A stretch of DNA of 64,000 nt from Egibacteraceae bacterium (GTDB lineage Bacteria; Actinomycetota; Nitriliruptoria; Euzebyales; Egibacteraceae). The position numbers and the translations under genes were made by a program. The DNA lies in assembly GCA_030447925.1 (NCBI GenBank), contig JAUJNX010000009.1:63572-127571 (forward strand), written 5' to 3'. Under the pieces are notes generated by a model. The model saw nothing but the letters and a program-made list of their open reading frames with translations, was not told where the DNA came from and made no database searches. Below, piece by piece: positions 44,104-52,107 of this stretch (within the stretch, counting starts at the first letter, position 1; every line of letters starts with the position of its first letter).

Positions 44104-44489
44104 CTGCCGGCGCGCTCGGCGGGGCTGCGCTCGACGCAGAACTCGTTGCCCTCCGGGTCGGCGAGCACGGCCCACCCGGTCCCGTCCGGCTCCCTGCGGT
44201 CGTCCACCACCCGGGCGCCCAGGCCGAGCAACCGGTCGACCTCCTGGTCCCGGGTCAGGTCCTGCGGTTGCAGGTCCAGGTGCAGGCGGTTCTTGACCGT
44301 CTTGGGCTCGGGGACGCGGACGAACAGCAGCCCCGGACCGCCGCCCTGGGGGGGCGCGGCCAGCGCCTCCTCCGCGTCGGACTCCTCGTCGACCTGCCAG
44401 CCCAGGGCGGCCGCCCAGAAGCGGGCGACGCCGAGGGCGTCGGCCGCGTCGACGGTGATGTGGCGGAGGAGGGTGGGGGGACCGGGCAC
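44100..44489 (-). CDS. VOC family (glyoxalase/bleomycin-resistance-like) protein
   Basis: 129 residues from GTG 44489. Two-half VOC fold: LRHITVDAADALGVARFWAAALGWQVDEE and NRLHLDLQPQDL, then LGARVVDD and WAVLADPEGNEFCVERSP. His, Glu metal ligands are plausible at HITVD, LHLDL and EFCVE. Substrate unknown; many such small members of this glyoxalase_6 type occur in actinobacteria. Convergent with the permease gene. Confidence 0.85.
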   Translation of the reverse strand: MPGPPTLLRHITVDAADALGVARFWAAALGWQVDEESDAEEALAAPPQGGGPGLLFVRVPEPKTVKNRLHLDLQPQDLTRDQEVDRLLGLGARVVDDRREPDGTGWAVLADPEGNEFCVERSPAERAGS

Positions 44490-44544
44490 GCAGGCATCCT
44501 AGCCCACCCTCGTGCGCCGTTTGCGGTCCTCTCGTGGTCTCCGG

Positions 44545-44550
44545 TAGCGT
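44545..44550 (+). promoter_or_regulatory. -10 element TAGCGT, probably leaderless
   Basis: TAGCGT ends exactly 7 bases before ATG 44558, with no ribosome-binding site between. Confidence 0.45.
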
Positions 44551-44557
44551 CGCGCTC

Positions 44558-45058
44558 ATGGGGGCCCGGGCGCTGGTGGTGCTGGTGGCGGCGCTGCTGG
44601 CGGGCTGCGCGCCGGCCGCGGCGCCGGGGGATGCGGTGGCGGAGGGTGGGGTGGCGGGGGAGTCGCTCGACCGGGCGCGGGCCCGGCTGGAGGGCCTCGT
44701 CGTGGCGTCGACGGCGCAGGTGCGGCCCGGCGTGACCGCCTTCGACGAGCAGGAGTCCTCGGGGCCCAGCCCCTGCGAGCGCGAGGGCCTCGCCTTCGCC
44801 GCGGTGCTGCGCGCGTGGCGCGACGTGCCGCGGGCGGAGGGGCTGGCGGCGCTGGACACCCTGGCGCGGTACTGGACCGGGCAGGGCCTGGCGGTGGACC
44901 GCAGCCGCCGCGACCGGCCCGTGGCCCCGGAGCTGCTCGCCCGCACCCCCCAGGACGACACGCTGGTCGCCATCGTCGGCGAGCCGTCCGCCACGTCGCC
45001 CGGCGCGCTCACCATCGAGGCCGAGACCGCCTGCCTCCCCGACCCCCGCGGCCGATGA
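44558..45058 (+). CDS. hypothetical lipoprotein
   Basis: 166 residues from ATG 44558 (GTG 44534 would only lengthen the signal). Signal MGARALVVLVAALLAGC with lipid Cys at 17. The mature part has two further Cys (in SPCEREG and ETACLPD), and conserved-looking WRDVPRAEGLAALDTLARYWTGQGLAVD, reminiscent of small actinobacterial lipoproteins with a DUF4853-like or LppA-like fold, but I do not recognise the family. ATGA overlap with the following hydrolase gene makes them one operon. Confidence 0.7.
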   Translation: MGARALVVLVAALLAGCAPAAAPGDAVAEGGVAGESLDRARARLEGLVVASTAQVRPGVTAFDEQESSGPSPCEREGLAFAAVLRAWRDVPRAEGLAALDTLARYWTGQGLAVDRSRRDRPVAPELLARTPQDDTLVAIVGEPSATSPGALTIEAETACLPDPRGR

Positions 45059-46647
45059 CGGCGGGGGCCGGCGGGGTGACGGCGGGTGCGCCGGGGGCGG
45101 CGGGGGAGGTGGCCCTGGCCCCGGGCCCGGCCGCGGAGCTGGCCGGTGCGTTCGACGCCGCGGGTCGCGCGGCCGGGGACCTGGCCGCGGCGCTGGCCGA
45201 CCTGCTCGCCGACGCCAGGGAGCGCGCACCCGCGGCGGCCGCGGTCCTGGACGAGCTGGCGGGCTGGTCCGCCGCCCCGGCGGCGGACCTGCGCGGGCGG
45301 GGCGAGGGCCTGACCGCCCGCGCCGGCGGCGCGGCCGACCCCGCGGGGCAGCGCGGGGGGCGGGGCGGCCGCGCGGGGCCGGGCGCCGCCGGCCGCGCCG
45401 CAGCGCTGCGCCTCGCCCGCCTGGACCGCCTGCTCGCCGACCACGCGGGAGCCGACCCCCGGACCCGGGCCGACGCGGTGGCGGCCTGGGCGGCGGCCCT
45501 GCCGGCGGGTCTCCTCGCGGTCCTCGCGGGCCGGGCGCCCGACCGCGTCGGCGGCCTGGACGGGGTCCCGCCCGCGGTGCGCTACGCGGCCAACCGCCGC
45601 CTGGTCGCGGCCGCGCTGGCCGAGGTCGAGGCGCGCCTCGCCGCCCCGGGCTGGCCGGGCGGGCGCGAGGAGCTGGAGGACCGGCGCCGCGCGCTCGCCG
45701 CCCTGCTCGGTCCGGCCCCCGCCGGCGGGGCCCGCCGGCTGCGCGCCTTCGACCCCGCCGGCGACGGGCGTGCGGTGGAGGTCTTCGGCGACCTGGAGGC
45801 CGCCGACCACGTCGCGGTGCTCGTACCCGGCATCCTCAGCACCCTCGACGGCTTCGACCAGCTGGCGGTCGCCGCCCACCGCGTGCGCCGCCGGGCCACG
45901 GCGCTGGGGTCCGGCGGTTCGGTGGCGACGGTCGCGTGGCTGGGCTACGACGCGCCCGGCCACCTCGACGCCGTCGCCACGGTGGCCGCGCGCAGGGCGG
46001 GGCCCGACCTCGCCGGCTTCCTGGACGCACAGCGGCTGGCGCCCGGCGTCCACACCACCGTCGTCGGCCACAGCTACGGCAGCGTGGTCGCCGGGCACGC
46101 CATGGCCGCCGGGCACGCCATGGCCGCCGGGCTGGCGGCGGACGACGTCGTGGTCCTCGGAAGCCCGGGGATCGGCGTCCCCGCCGCCGCGGGAGTGGTC
46201 CCCGAGGGCGGGGGCCTGTACGCGATCCGCACCGCGGACGACCCGGTGGCATGGAGCCGCTTCCACGGCCCCGACCCGTCGGGCGCGGGCTTCGGCGCGA
46301 CCGCGCTGGCGGCCAACACACCGGGCGGGACGCCGATCAGCGGCCACTCGGCCTACTACGCCGGAGACTCGGCGTCGCTGGACAACCTCGCCGCGGTGGT
46401 GGTCGACCTCGACGACCGCCTGGTCCCCCAGGCCGACCCGTTCGCCGATCCCGTCTCCGCCGAGGCGGAGGGCCGCGCGCTGCGGGCCGCCGAGGACGCC
46501 GCCCTCGCCGCCGCCGGGCGGGTGCCGTGGCCCCGGCCCGTCGTCGACCTGGGCGACGCGGCCCTGGACGCCGCCAACGACGCGGTCGACGCGACCATCG
46601 ACGACGTCACCGGACTGCTGGACCTGGTCGACGGGGCGGGCCGATGA
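45055..46647 (+). CDS. alpha/beta hydrolase, DUF1023 family
   Basis: 530 residues. Long helical N-terminal half (about 1-230, Ala-rich) like the WXG100/ESX-type coiled region of DUF1023 proteins, then an alpha/beta-hydrolase domain: VEVFGDLEAADHVAVLVPGILSTLDGFDQL, AWLGYDAPGHLDAVAT, nucleophile elbow GHSYGS (338-343) and the His-containing GHSAYYAG. Acts as serine hydrolase; substrate unknown. Right after the nucleophile is a perfect in-frame 18-bp duplication giving GHAMAAGHAMAAG. It lies between a lipoprotein and a winged-helix protein gene with 4-base overlaps at both ends. Confidence 0.85.
   Translation: MTAGAGGVTAGAPGAAGEVALAPGPAAELAGAFDAAGRAAGDLAAALADLLADARERAPAAAAVLDELAGWSAAPAADLRGRGEGLTARAGGAADPAGQRGGRGGRAGPGAAGRAAALRLARLDRLLADHAGADPRTRADAVAAWAAALPAGLLAVLAGRAPDRVGGLDGVPPAVRYAANRRLVAAALAEVEARLAAPGWPGGREELEDRRRALAALLGPAPAGGARRLRAFDPAGDGRAVEVFGDLEAADHVAVLVPGILSTLDGFDQLAVAAHRVRRRATALGSGGSVATVAWLGYDAPGHLDAVATVAARRAGPDLAGFLDAQRLAPGVHTTVVGHSYGSVVAGHAMAAGHAMAAGLAADDVVVLGSPGIGVPAAAGVVPEGGGLYAIRTADDPVAWSRFHGPDPSGAGFGATALAANTPGGTPISGHSAYYAGDSASLDNLAAVVVDLDDRLVPQADPFADPVSAEAEGRALRAAEDAALAAAGRVPWPRPVVDLGDAALDAANDAVDATIDDVTGLLDLVDGAGR
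46090..46125 (+). repeat. 18-bp tandem duplication in the DUF1023 hydrolase
   Basis: GCCGGGCACGCCATGGCC is present twice in a row, in frame, adding six residues just after the nucleophile elbow. Confidence 0.95.
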
Positions 46648-48251
46648 GCGCCACGGTGGCGGTGGGGCGCGACCGCGTGCTGGGCTACCGCGTGGCGGTC
46701 CAGGGGCTGGACCGGCCCGGCGGGGCCCCGGCGGTGCTGGCGCTCGGGGTGCAGGACACGCCGCCCGGGTCGGCGCGGCTGGCGCTGGCCGCCCGCACGG
46801 CCGGAGCGGTCGACGACGGCGCGCTCACCCTGCTGTGGGCGGCGCGCGGGGCCCCGCACCTGCACCGGCCCGCGGACCTGCCCGACCTGGCCGCGGCGCT
46901 GTGGCCGGTCAGCGACGCCGACGCGACCGCACGGATCCTGTCGACGCCCATCAAGGAGGGGGCGCGGCTGGGCGTCGCGGCGCTGCGCGCCACCGCCGAC
47001 GCGCTGCGCGCGGTCGTGACGGGCCCGATGCCCAAGGGCGAGGTCAGCGCCGCCGTCAGCGCCCGGGTGCCGGCCTCGCTGACCCTGTGGTGCGCGTCGT
47101 GCGGCGCGCAGCACGTGTCGGGGGCGGTGTTCCAGCAGGCGGGGCTGTTCGCCGGGGTGCGCCTGGAGCCCGGCGCGCGGCCGACGACCCTGGCGCCGAT
47201 CCCCGGCTGGCCCGGCATCCCGGACGCCGCCGCCGGCACACCCGGGCTGCTCGCCGCGATCCTGCGGCTCCTGGGCCCCGGCACCCTGGCCGACGCGGCC
47301 CGGCACCTGGGCACGACCCCCGCGGCGCTGCGGCCGGTGTGGCCCGGCGACCTCGCCGAGGTCCGGATCGACGGCGCCCCCGCCTGGCTGCCCGCCGACG
47401 CGGTCGACGCGCTGCGCGCGGCCCCGCCGCCGCGACTGGTCCGCCTGCTCCCGCCGTCGGACCCCTACCTGGCCGCCCGCGACCTGCTGGTCCCCGACCG
47501 GGCGCGCCAGAAGGTCATCTGGCGACCGCTGGCCGGCCCCGGCGCGGTCCTCGTCGACGGCGAGGTGGCCGGGACCTGGCGGGCCAAGGCCGCACGCGAC
47601 GCCCTCGCGGTCACCGTGAGCCCCTTCGCCCCGCTGGCTCCGGCCACCCTCGAGGAGGTCGAGCGCGAGGCCGCCGTCGCCGCGGCGGCCCGCGGTCTGC
47701 CCGCGGCCGCCTCAGCCTCGGATCGGGGTGAGGAACTCCAGCCGGTTGCCGAAGCAGTCGTCCACGTAGAACCGTCGGTGCCCCGGGAACGCGTCGTCGG
47801 GGCGCACCGCGATCCCCGCGGCCGCCAGCCGGGCGGCCAGCCGGTCGAACGCCGCGGGGTCGCGGACCAGGATCCCCGGGTGCGCCTTGCGCGCGGGGGC
47901 GAAGTCGCGCTCCACCCCCAGGTGCAGCTCCAGCCCGCCCGCCCGGAACCACACCCCGCCCCGGCCCGCGAGGGCGGGCGGCTTGGCGACCTCGGCCAGC
48001 CCCACCAGCCCCGCGTAGAACGCCCGCGCCTCCGCCTCGCGCCCCGCGGGCATCGCGACCAGGACGTGGTGCAGCCCGAACCCGTCCCCGCTCCCGTCCG
48101 CCACGACGCCCTCCCCGTCCGGCCCGCCGGTCAGGCCCTCGCGAGCAGCGTGCCCCGATGCTCCCAGGCCAGCCGCAGGCACGCCGCCCCGCTCGGCGCC
48201 ACCGGCTGCCCGCCGAGCAACCGGTCGACGGTGGCCCCGTCGAAGGCGTAG
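46644..48251 (+). CDS. winged helix DNA-binding domain-containing protein (probably lost its stop)
   Basis: Starts at ATG 46644 with ATGA overlap to the hydrolase. Residues 1-~350 fit the winged-helix family (HTH_42 type, related to AlkX/YcaQ DNA glycosylase-like proteins): RVAVQGLDRPGG, WAARGAPHLHRPADLPDLAAALWP, RLVRLLPPSDPYLAARDLLVPD, KVIWRPLAGPGAVLVDGEVAGTWR and VTVSPFAPLAPATLEEVEREAA. Family members use this HxHR/HRP-like motif region to bind or repair DNA. The homologous part ends near 47710; the rest is antisense to the convergent VOC gene. A frame-2 TGA at 47729-47731 would end it normally, so a 1-base error near the end is likely. Confidence 0.7.
   Translation: MSATVAVGRDRVLGYRVAVQGLDRPGGAPAVLALGVQDTPPGSARLALAARTAGAVDDGALTLLWAARGAPHLHRPADLPDLAAALWPVSDADATARILSTPIKEGARLGVAALRATADALRAVVTGPMPKGEVSAAVSARVPASLTLWCASCGAQHVSGAVFQQAGLFAGVRLEPGARPTTLAPIPGWPGIPDAAAGTPGLLAAILRLLGPGTLADAARHLGTTPAALRPVWPGDLAEVRIDGAPAWLPADAVDALRAAPPPRLVRLLPPSDPYLAARDLLVPDRARQKVIWRPLAGPGAVLVDGEVAGTWRAKAARDALAVTVSPFAPLAPATLEEVEREAAVAAAARGLPAAASASDRGEELQPVAEAVVHVEPSVPRERVVGAHRDPRGRQPGGQPVERRGVADQDPRVRLARGGEVALHPQVQLQPARPEPHPAPAREGGRLGDLGQPHQPRVERPRLRLAPRGHRDQDVVQPEPVPAPVRHDALPVRPAGQALASSVPRCSQASRRHAAPLGATGCPPSNRSTVAPSKA
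47712..48104 (-). CDS. VOC family protein
   Basis: 130 residues from GTG 48104, chosen because GGGGAGGG lies just before it. GFGLHHVLVAMPAGREAEARAFYAGLVGLAEVAKP, GGVWFRAGGLELHLGVERDFAPARKAHPGILV and FPGHRRFYVDDCFGNRLEFLTP make a glyoxalase-fold protein with plausible metal ligands His (HHVL), His (LHLG) and Glu (LEFL). Its product may be a glyoxalase or dioxygenase relative. The winged-helix ORF reads across it on the other strand. Confidence 0.85.
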   Translation of the reverse strand: MADGSGDGFGLHHVLVAMPAGREAEARAFYAGLVGLAEVAKPPALAGRGGVWFRAGGLELHLGVERDFAPARKAHPGILVRDPAAFDRLAARLAAAGIAVRPDDAFPGHRRFYVDDCFGNRLEFLTPIRG

Positions 48252-49549
48252 CGCCGCTGGTCGGCGTCCGCGCGCTCCACGCTGCCCTCGTCGTTGCGCG
48301 TGACCAGGCCGCGGAAGACGTCGTCGAAGGTGCGCGCGTCGAACACCGCGACGGTGAGGACGTCGGCGACCAGGTTGAGCGCGTCGATCCCGACGCCCAG
48401 CGCCCAGATGCCCAGCGCCCCTGTCGCACGGGCGGCCTCGAGCGCCCGGAACGGCTCGCTGCCCGCGTAGTCCACGGGTGGGCCGTTACCGTCGTGCTCC
48501 GGGTTGCCGAGGAACTCCTCGCTGTACTCGCGCATGACGTTGTGCCACAGGTTGAAGTCGGGGTTACGCGGCGCGGGCAGGATGCTGGCCGGCTGGAACA
48601 CCCCGGTGGGCAGCACGCTGAGCATGCCGCCGGCCACCGCGACCCGGGCGGGGTTGCGCCGCAGCAGCAGGAACGTCGCCCCCGCCGGGCTCGCCCGGAT
48701 CGTCAGCGTGCTGACCGAGAGCAGCAGCGGCCAGGCGGTGACGTCGAGGGGGTCGCGCAGCAGCCGGCGGAACGGCAGGTCGTCCCACGACACGGCCCCC
48801 CGCTGGTCGCCCCGGTGCCGCGACGCCAGCTCGTGGGCGGCGGCCTCGCCGACGTCGATCGCGTCGAAGTAGCACATGCTCCCGAACGACAGCTGTGCGT
48901 CGGGACGCGACCAGTCGACGTCCAGGAGGCGGTAGCACAGCCGGTTCTCCAGCAGGCGGGGCGGGTCGAGGTCGCGCAGGGCTCGGTGGTAGCGCTCGTA
49001 GCGGCGCTCCGGCGTGCGCAGCGGGCGGACGTCGCGGCTCTCGTCCTCGTGGCCGTCGACGCGGGGCGGTGGGGCGTCCTCCCGCCAGGCGAGCGTGACG
49101 GCGGTGAGGTCGACGGGCTCCGGCAGCCGCCACGCCGGTGGGAGCAGCATCCCGGTGTCCGCCAGGCGCAGGCCCTCGGGATACAGCGCCGCCGCCACCC
49201 TCGTGAGCTCCCGCCGCCGCTGGTTCAGCGACCGGCGCTGCTCGATCCACCGCTGCCGGCTGCGCCGCACGTCCGGCCCGGGGTCCGGGTCGGCTGCGGT
49301 CCCGAAGCCGAGCTCCTCCGGCGCCACCTGGAGCAGTTCGGCCAGCAGGCGGCGCGTGAGCGGCTGCGGCGTCACCACGATCCCGCGCTCCCACCGGCTG
49401 ACGTCGTTGGCCGTGAGCACGATCGGCACGCCCCGGCCGGCCGCGAGGTCGTTGACCGCGTCGGCCAGCTCCTGCTGGGACCACCCGCGCCGCAGGCGCC
49501 GTTCGCGCAGCGCGGCGTTCGGCTGCGCCTCGTCCGCGGTCCGGGCCAT
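48131..49549 (-). CDS. XRE-family HTH protein with large Nudix-like C-terminal domain
   Basis: 472 residues. HTH about 10-80: LRERRLRRGWSQQELADAVNDL...LTANDVSRWERGIVVTPQPLTRRLLAELL. Linker ~85-125 is Arg-rich (RRSRQRWIEQRRSLNQRRRELTRVA). The C-terminal ~330 residues include FLLLRRNPARVAVAGGMLSVLPTGVFQPAS and, at 339-348, MREYSEEFLG, close to the Nudix box REUxEExGU but with one extra residue before Gly. So it may sense rather than cut a nucleotide-type ligand. It is alone on its strand upstream of the VOC gene. Family reading is inference. Confidence 0.65.
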   Translation of the reverse strand: MARTADEAQPNAALRERRLRRGWSQQELADAVNDLAAGRGVPIVLTANDVSRWERGIVVTPQPLTRRLLAELLQVAPEELGFGTAADPDPGPDVRRSRQRWIEQRRSLNQRRRELTRVAAALYPEGLRLADTGMLLPPAWRLPEPVDLTAVTLAWREDAPPPRVDGHEDESRDVRPLRTPERRYERYHRALRDLDPPRLLENRLCYRLLDVDWSRPDAQLSFGSMCYFDAIDVGEAAAHELASRHRGDQRGAVSWDDLPFRRLLRDPLDVTAWPLLLSVSTLTIRASPAGATFLLLRRNPARVAVAGGMLSVLPTGVFQPASILPAPRNPDFNLWHNVMREYSEEFLGNPEHDGNGPPVDYAGSEPFRALEAARATGALGIWALGVGIDALNLVADVLTVAVFDARTFDDVFRGLVTRNDEGSVERADADQRRYAFDGATVDRLLGGQPVAPSGAACLRLAWEHRGTLLARA

Positions 49550-49674
49550 GTGGAGCTCCTCCCGCTACTCGCGTGCCGTGCGGATGCCGACCCCGGTGCC
49601 GCGCCCCTGCCCTTCCGGAGTGCCCATCGGGGCGCTTGTGTTCGTGCGGAGACGACAGAGGAGGGTGCCAACCG

Positions 49675-49998
49675 ATGTTCCGCCCCTGGGGGCAGGATGC
49701 CCGACCGGCCTGGCGGGCGCAGGTTGACCACGAGGTGCTCCGGCCCCTGGACGCCGCCGGGTGCGCCGCGGCCGAGCGGCAGGTGCTCGCCATCGGCCTC
49801 GCGCGCCACCCGGCCATCCGGATGGTCGGCCCGCACGTCCGCGCGGACCTGCTCGTCAAGGCCGCGACCGCGGCGGAGGCGGCGGTGGTCGCCGGGCGCG
49901 TCGTGGAGGCCGTCCACCGCGAGGCCGGGACCGACCTCCTCGGCCCGCTCGCCGCCGTCTCCGCCCGCCGCCACCCCGATGTCGCACCTCCCCGGTGA
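49675..49998 (+). CDS. hypothetical protein, BON/asp23-like small protein
   Basis: 107 residues, ATG 49675 after GAGGAGGG. WRAQVDHEVLRPLDAAGCAAAERQVLAIGLARHPAIRMVGPHVRADLLVKAATAAEAAVVAGRVVEAVHREAG is an alpha/beta stretch with no signal or TM segment. The pattern of short strands and helices resembles small ferredoxin-like folds but I recognise no family, and the BON/asp23 comparison is only loose. Divergent from the HTH-Nudix-like gene with 125 bases between starts. Confidence 0.5.
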   Translation: MFRPWGQDARPAWRAQVDHEVLRPLDAAGCAAAERQVLAIGLARHPAIRMVGPHVRADLLVKAATAAEAAVVAGRVVEAVHREAGTDLLGPLAAVSARRHPDVAPPR

Positions 49999-50197
49999 CG
50001 CGAGGCGGTGCGCCCCGGTCGCCGGCCCGGTGCCGGGGGGTCAGCAAGCGGGGACCGCGGCGGGGGAGGGGGACGCCGAGCTCCGCCTGACCCCTGCCCC
50101 GCCACGCCGCACCACGTCCGGCGATGTCGAGACGGACCGATGAGTTCCCGGCCCCCGCTCGGTCATGCTTGCGAGCCAATCGATCGAGGAGGATCGG

Positions 50198-51313
50198 ATG
50201 AGCAGGGTTCGGGTGCTGGTGGGCACGCGCAAGGGCGCGTTCGTGCTGACCGCGGACGGCGCGCGGCGGGACTGGGACGTGCAGGGGCCGCTGTTCGCGG
50301 GCTGGGAGGTGTTCCACGTCGCCGGGTCGCCGGTCGCGCCCGACCGGCTGTACGCCTCGCAGGCCAGCAGCTGGTTCGGCCAGGTCGTCCACCGCTCCGA
50401 CGACGGCGGGGCGACGTGGCGGACGGTGGGCAACGAGTTCGCCTACGACGGCGTGCCGGGCACCCACCAGTGGTACGACGGGACGCCGCACCCGTGGGAG
50501 TTCGCCAAGGTCTGGCACCTCGAGCCGTCCCTGTCGGACCCCGAGGTCGTCTACGCCGGCGTCGAGGACGCGGCCCTGTTCCGCTCCGACGACGGCGGGG
50601 AGACCTGGCGCGAGCTGTCCGGCCTGCGCGGCCACGGCTCCGGGCCGCACTGGCAGCCCGGCGCGGGCGGGCTGTGCCTGCACACCATCCTCCAGCACCC
50701 GGGTGACCCGGCGCGCCTGACGGTGGCGATCTCGGCCGCCGGGGCGTTCCGCACCGACGACGCGGGCGCGACCTGGCGGCCGGTGAACCGCGGCCTGCGC
50801 TCGGAGGGCATCCCCGACGAGCGCGCCGAGGTCGGGCACTGCGTGCACAAGATCACCGCGCACCCCGACCGCCCCGAGACGCTGTTCATGCAGAAGCACT
50901 GGGACGTCATGCGCAGCGACGACGGCGGCGGCACCTGGGCCGAGGTCAGCGGGGACCTGCCGACCGACTTCGGCTTCCCCGTGGCGGTGCACGCCCACGA
51001 GCCGGAGACCGTCTACGTCGTGCCGATCACCAGCGACTCGCTGCACTACCCGCCCGACGGCCGCCTGCGGGTCTACCGCAGCCGCACCGGCGGGCACGAG
51101 TGGGAGCCGCTGACCGCCGGCCTGCCCCAGGAGCACTGCTACGTCAACGTGCTCCGCGACGCGCTGGCGGTGGACGCGATGGACCCGTGCGGGCTGTACG
51201 TCGGCACCACCGGCGGGCAGGTCTACGCCACCGCCGACGCCGGCGACACGTGGTCGCCGATCGTCCGGGACCTGCCGGCGGTGCTGTCGGTCGAGGTGCA
51301 GACGCTGCCATGA
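50198..51313 (+). CDS. BNR/Asp-box repeat beta-propeller protein (exo-alpha-sialidase-like)
   Basis: 371 residues, ATG 50198 after GAGGAGG. At least five Asp-box turns: [32 protein letters not shown] and ADAGDTW, evenly spaced, giving a sialidase/VPS10-type propeller. No signal peptide ([21 protein letters not shown]), so it is cytosolic; sialidase catalytic Arg/Tyr/Glu triads are not evident, hence the name is only by fold. It overlaps by 4 bases a MoaD/ThiS-like gene, a pairing known in actinobacteria but without assigned role. Confidence 0.85.
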   Translation: MSRVRVLVGTRKGAFVLTADGARRDWDVQGPLFAGWEVFHVAGSPVAPDRLYASQASSWFGQVVHRSDDGGATWRTVGNEFAYDGVPGTHQWYDGTPHPWEFAKVWHLEPSLSDPEVVYAGVEDAALFRSDDGGETWRELSGLRGHGSGPHWQPGAGGLCLHTILQHPGDPARLTVAISAAGAFRTDDAGATWRPVNRGLRSEGIPDERAEVGHCVHKITAHPDRPETLFMQKHWDVMRSDDGGGTWAEVSGDLPTDFGFPVAVHAHEPETVYVVPITSDSLHYPPDGRLRVYRSRTGGHEWEPLTAGLPQEHCYVNVLRDALAVDAMDPCGLYVGTTGGQVYATADAGDTWSPIVRDLPAVLSVEVQTLP

Positions 51314-51630
51314 CCGCGGCGAGCACCGCCACCGTCCGGGTCACGCTGCCCACCCACCTGCGCGACCTCGCCCGGGTGCGCGGCGAGGTCGTGCTCACCG
51401 TCGAGGGGGGCGCCCCGACGGTGCGCACCGTGCTCGACGCCCTGGAGCGGCGCCACCCGCAGCTCCGCGGCACCATCCGCGACCACGGCGGGGAGCGGCG
51501 CCGGCCCTTCGTGCGCTTCTTCGCCTGCCAGCGCGACCTGTCCCACGACCCCCTCGACACCCCGCTGCCCGACCCCGTCGCCCGCGGCGAGGAGCCCTTC
51601 CTCGTCGTGGGCGCCATGGCCGGCGGCTGA
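51310..51630 (+). CDS. MoaD/ThiS family ubiquitin-like protein
   Basis: 106 residues. Beta-grasp fold: [50 protein letters not shown]...[42 protein letters not shown]. The C-terminal Gly-Gly, at the chain end, is what MoaD and ThiS need for adenylation and thiocarboxylation, so it could be a sulfur carrier. Translationally coupled to the BNR-propeller gene. Adenylating enzyme not in the window. Confidence 0.85.
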   Translation: MTAASTATVRVTLPTHLRDLARVRGEVVLTVEGGAPTVRTVLDALERRHPQLRGTIRDHGGERRRPFVRFFACQRDLSHDPLDTPLPDPVARGEEPFLVVGAMAGG

Positions 51631-51660
51631 CCCCCGACCATGAGCGGAGGTGGGGGTCCG

Positions 51661-52032
51661 GTGTCCGCCGCGCAGGTGCAGGTGTGGGTGGAGGGCTACC
51701 GGCGGGCCTGGGAGTCCAACGACCCGGCCGAGGTCGCCGCGCTGTTCACCGCGGACGCGACCTACCTGGAGCACCCCCTCGAGGAGCCGGTCCGCGGGCG
51801 CGACGCGATCGTGGCCGACTGGCTGGACCGTCGCGACGAGCCCGGCCGGACGACGTTCCGGTTCGAGGTCGTGGCGGTCGACGGCGAGGTCGCCGTCGTC
51901 CGCGGCTGGACCACCTACCTCGACCCGCCCGCCCAGTACGCCAACCTCTGGGTCCTGCACCTCGATCCCGAGGGCCGCTGCTCGTCGTTCACCGAGTGGT
52001 GGATGGAGCGGCGCCCCACCTCGCCGTCCTGA
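51661..52032 (+). CDS. SnoaL-like / NTF2-fold protein
   Basis: 123 residues from GTG 51661 (GGAGGTGGGGG 9 bases before); ATG 51640 would add seven Gly-rich residues. NTF2-like cone: VQVWVEGYRRAWESNDPAEVAALFTADATYLEHPLEEPVRGRDAIVADWLDRRDEPG, RFEVVAVDGEVAVVRGWTTYLDPPAQYANLWVLHLDPEGRCSSFTEWWMERR. Such proteins are small-molecule isomerases, hydrolases or binding proteins; no catalytic site assigned. Confidence 0.8.
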   Translation: MSAAQVQVWVEGYRRAWESNDPAEVAALFTADATYLEHPLEEPVRGRDAIVADWLDRRDEPGRTTFRFEVVAVDGEVAVVRGWTTYLDPPAQYANLWVLHLDPEGRCSSFTEWWMERRPTSPS

Positions 52033-52067
52033 CCGGGGGGCGCCGGGAGTCGTCCGGTCAGGTCAGT

Positions 52068-52084
52068 TGACGCTGAACCCGTCA
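52068..52084. promoter_or_regulatory. inverted-repeat operator for the CmtR-like regulator
   Basis: TGACG-N7-CGTCA lies upstream of the TAGTAT -10 (52095-52100) in the region where the -35 should be, consistent with autorepression by an ArsR-family dimer. Confidence 0.55.
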
Positions 52085-52094
52085 GGCTTGGCTG

Positions 52095-52100
52095 TAGTAT
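52095..52100 (+). promoter_or_regulatory. -10 element TAGTAT, leaderless start of the metal-resistance operon
   Basis: TAGTAT ends 7 bases before ATG 52108 and there is no Shine-Dalgarno, so the transcript probably begins at the start codon. Confidence 0.55.
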
Positions 52101-52107
52101 CACGCCC

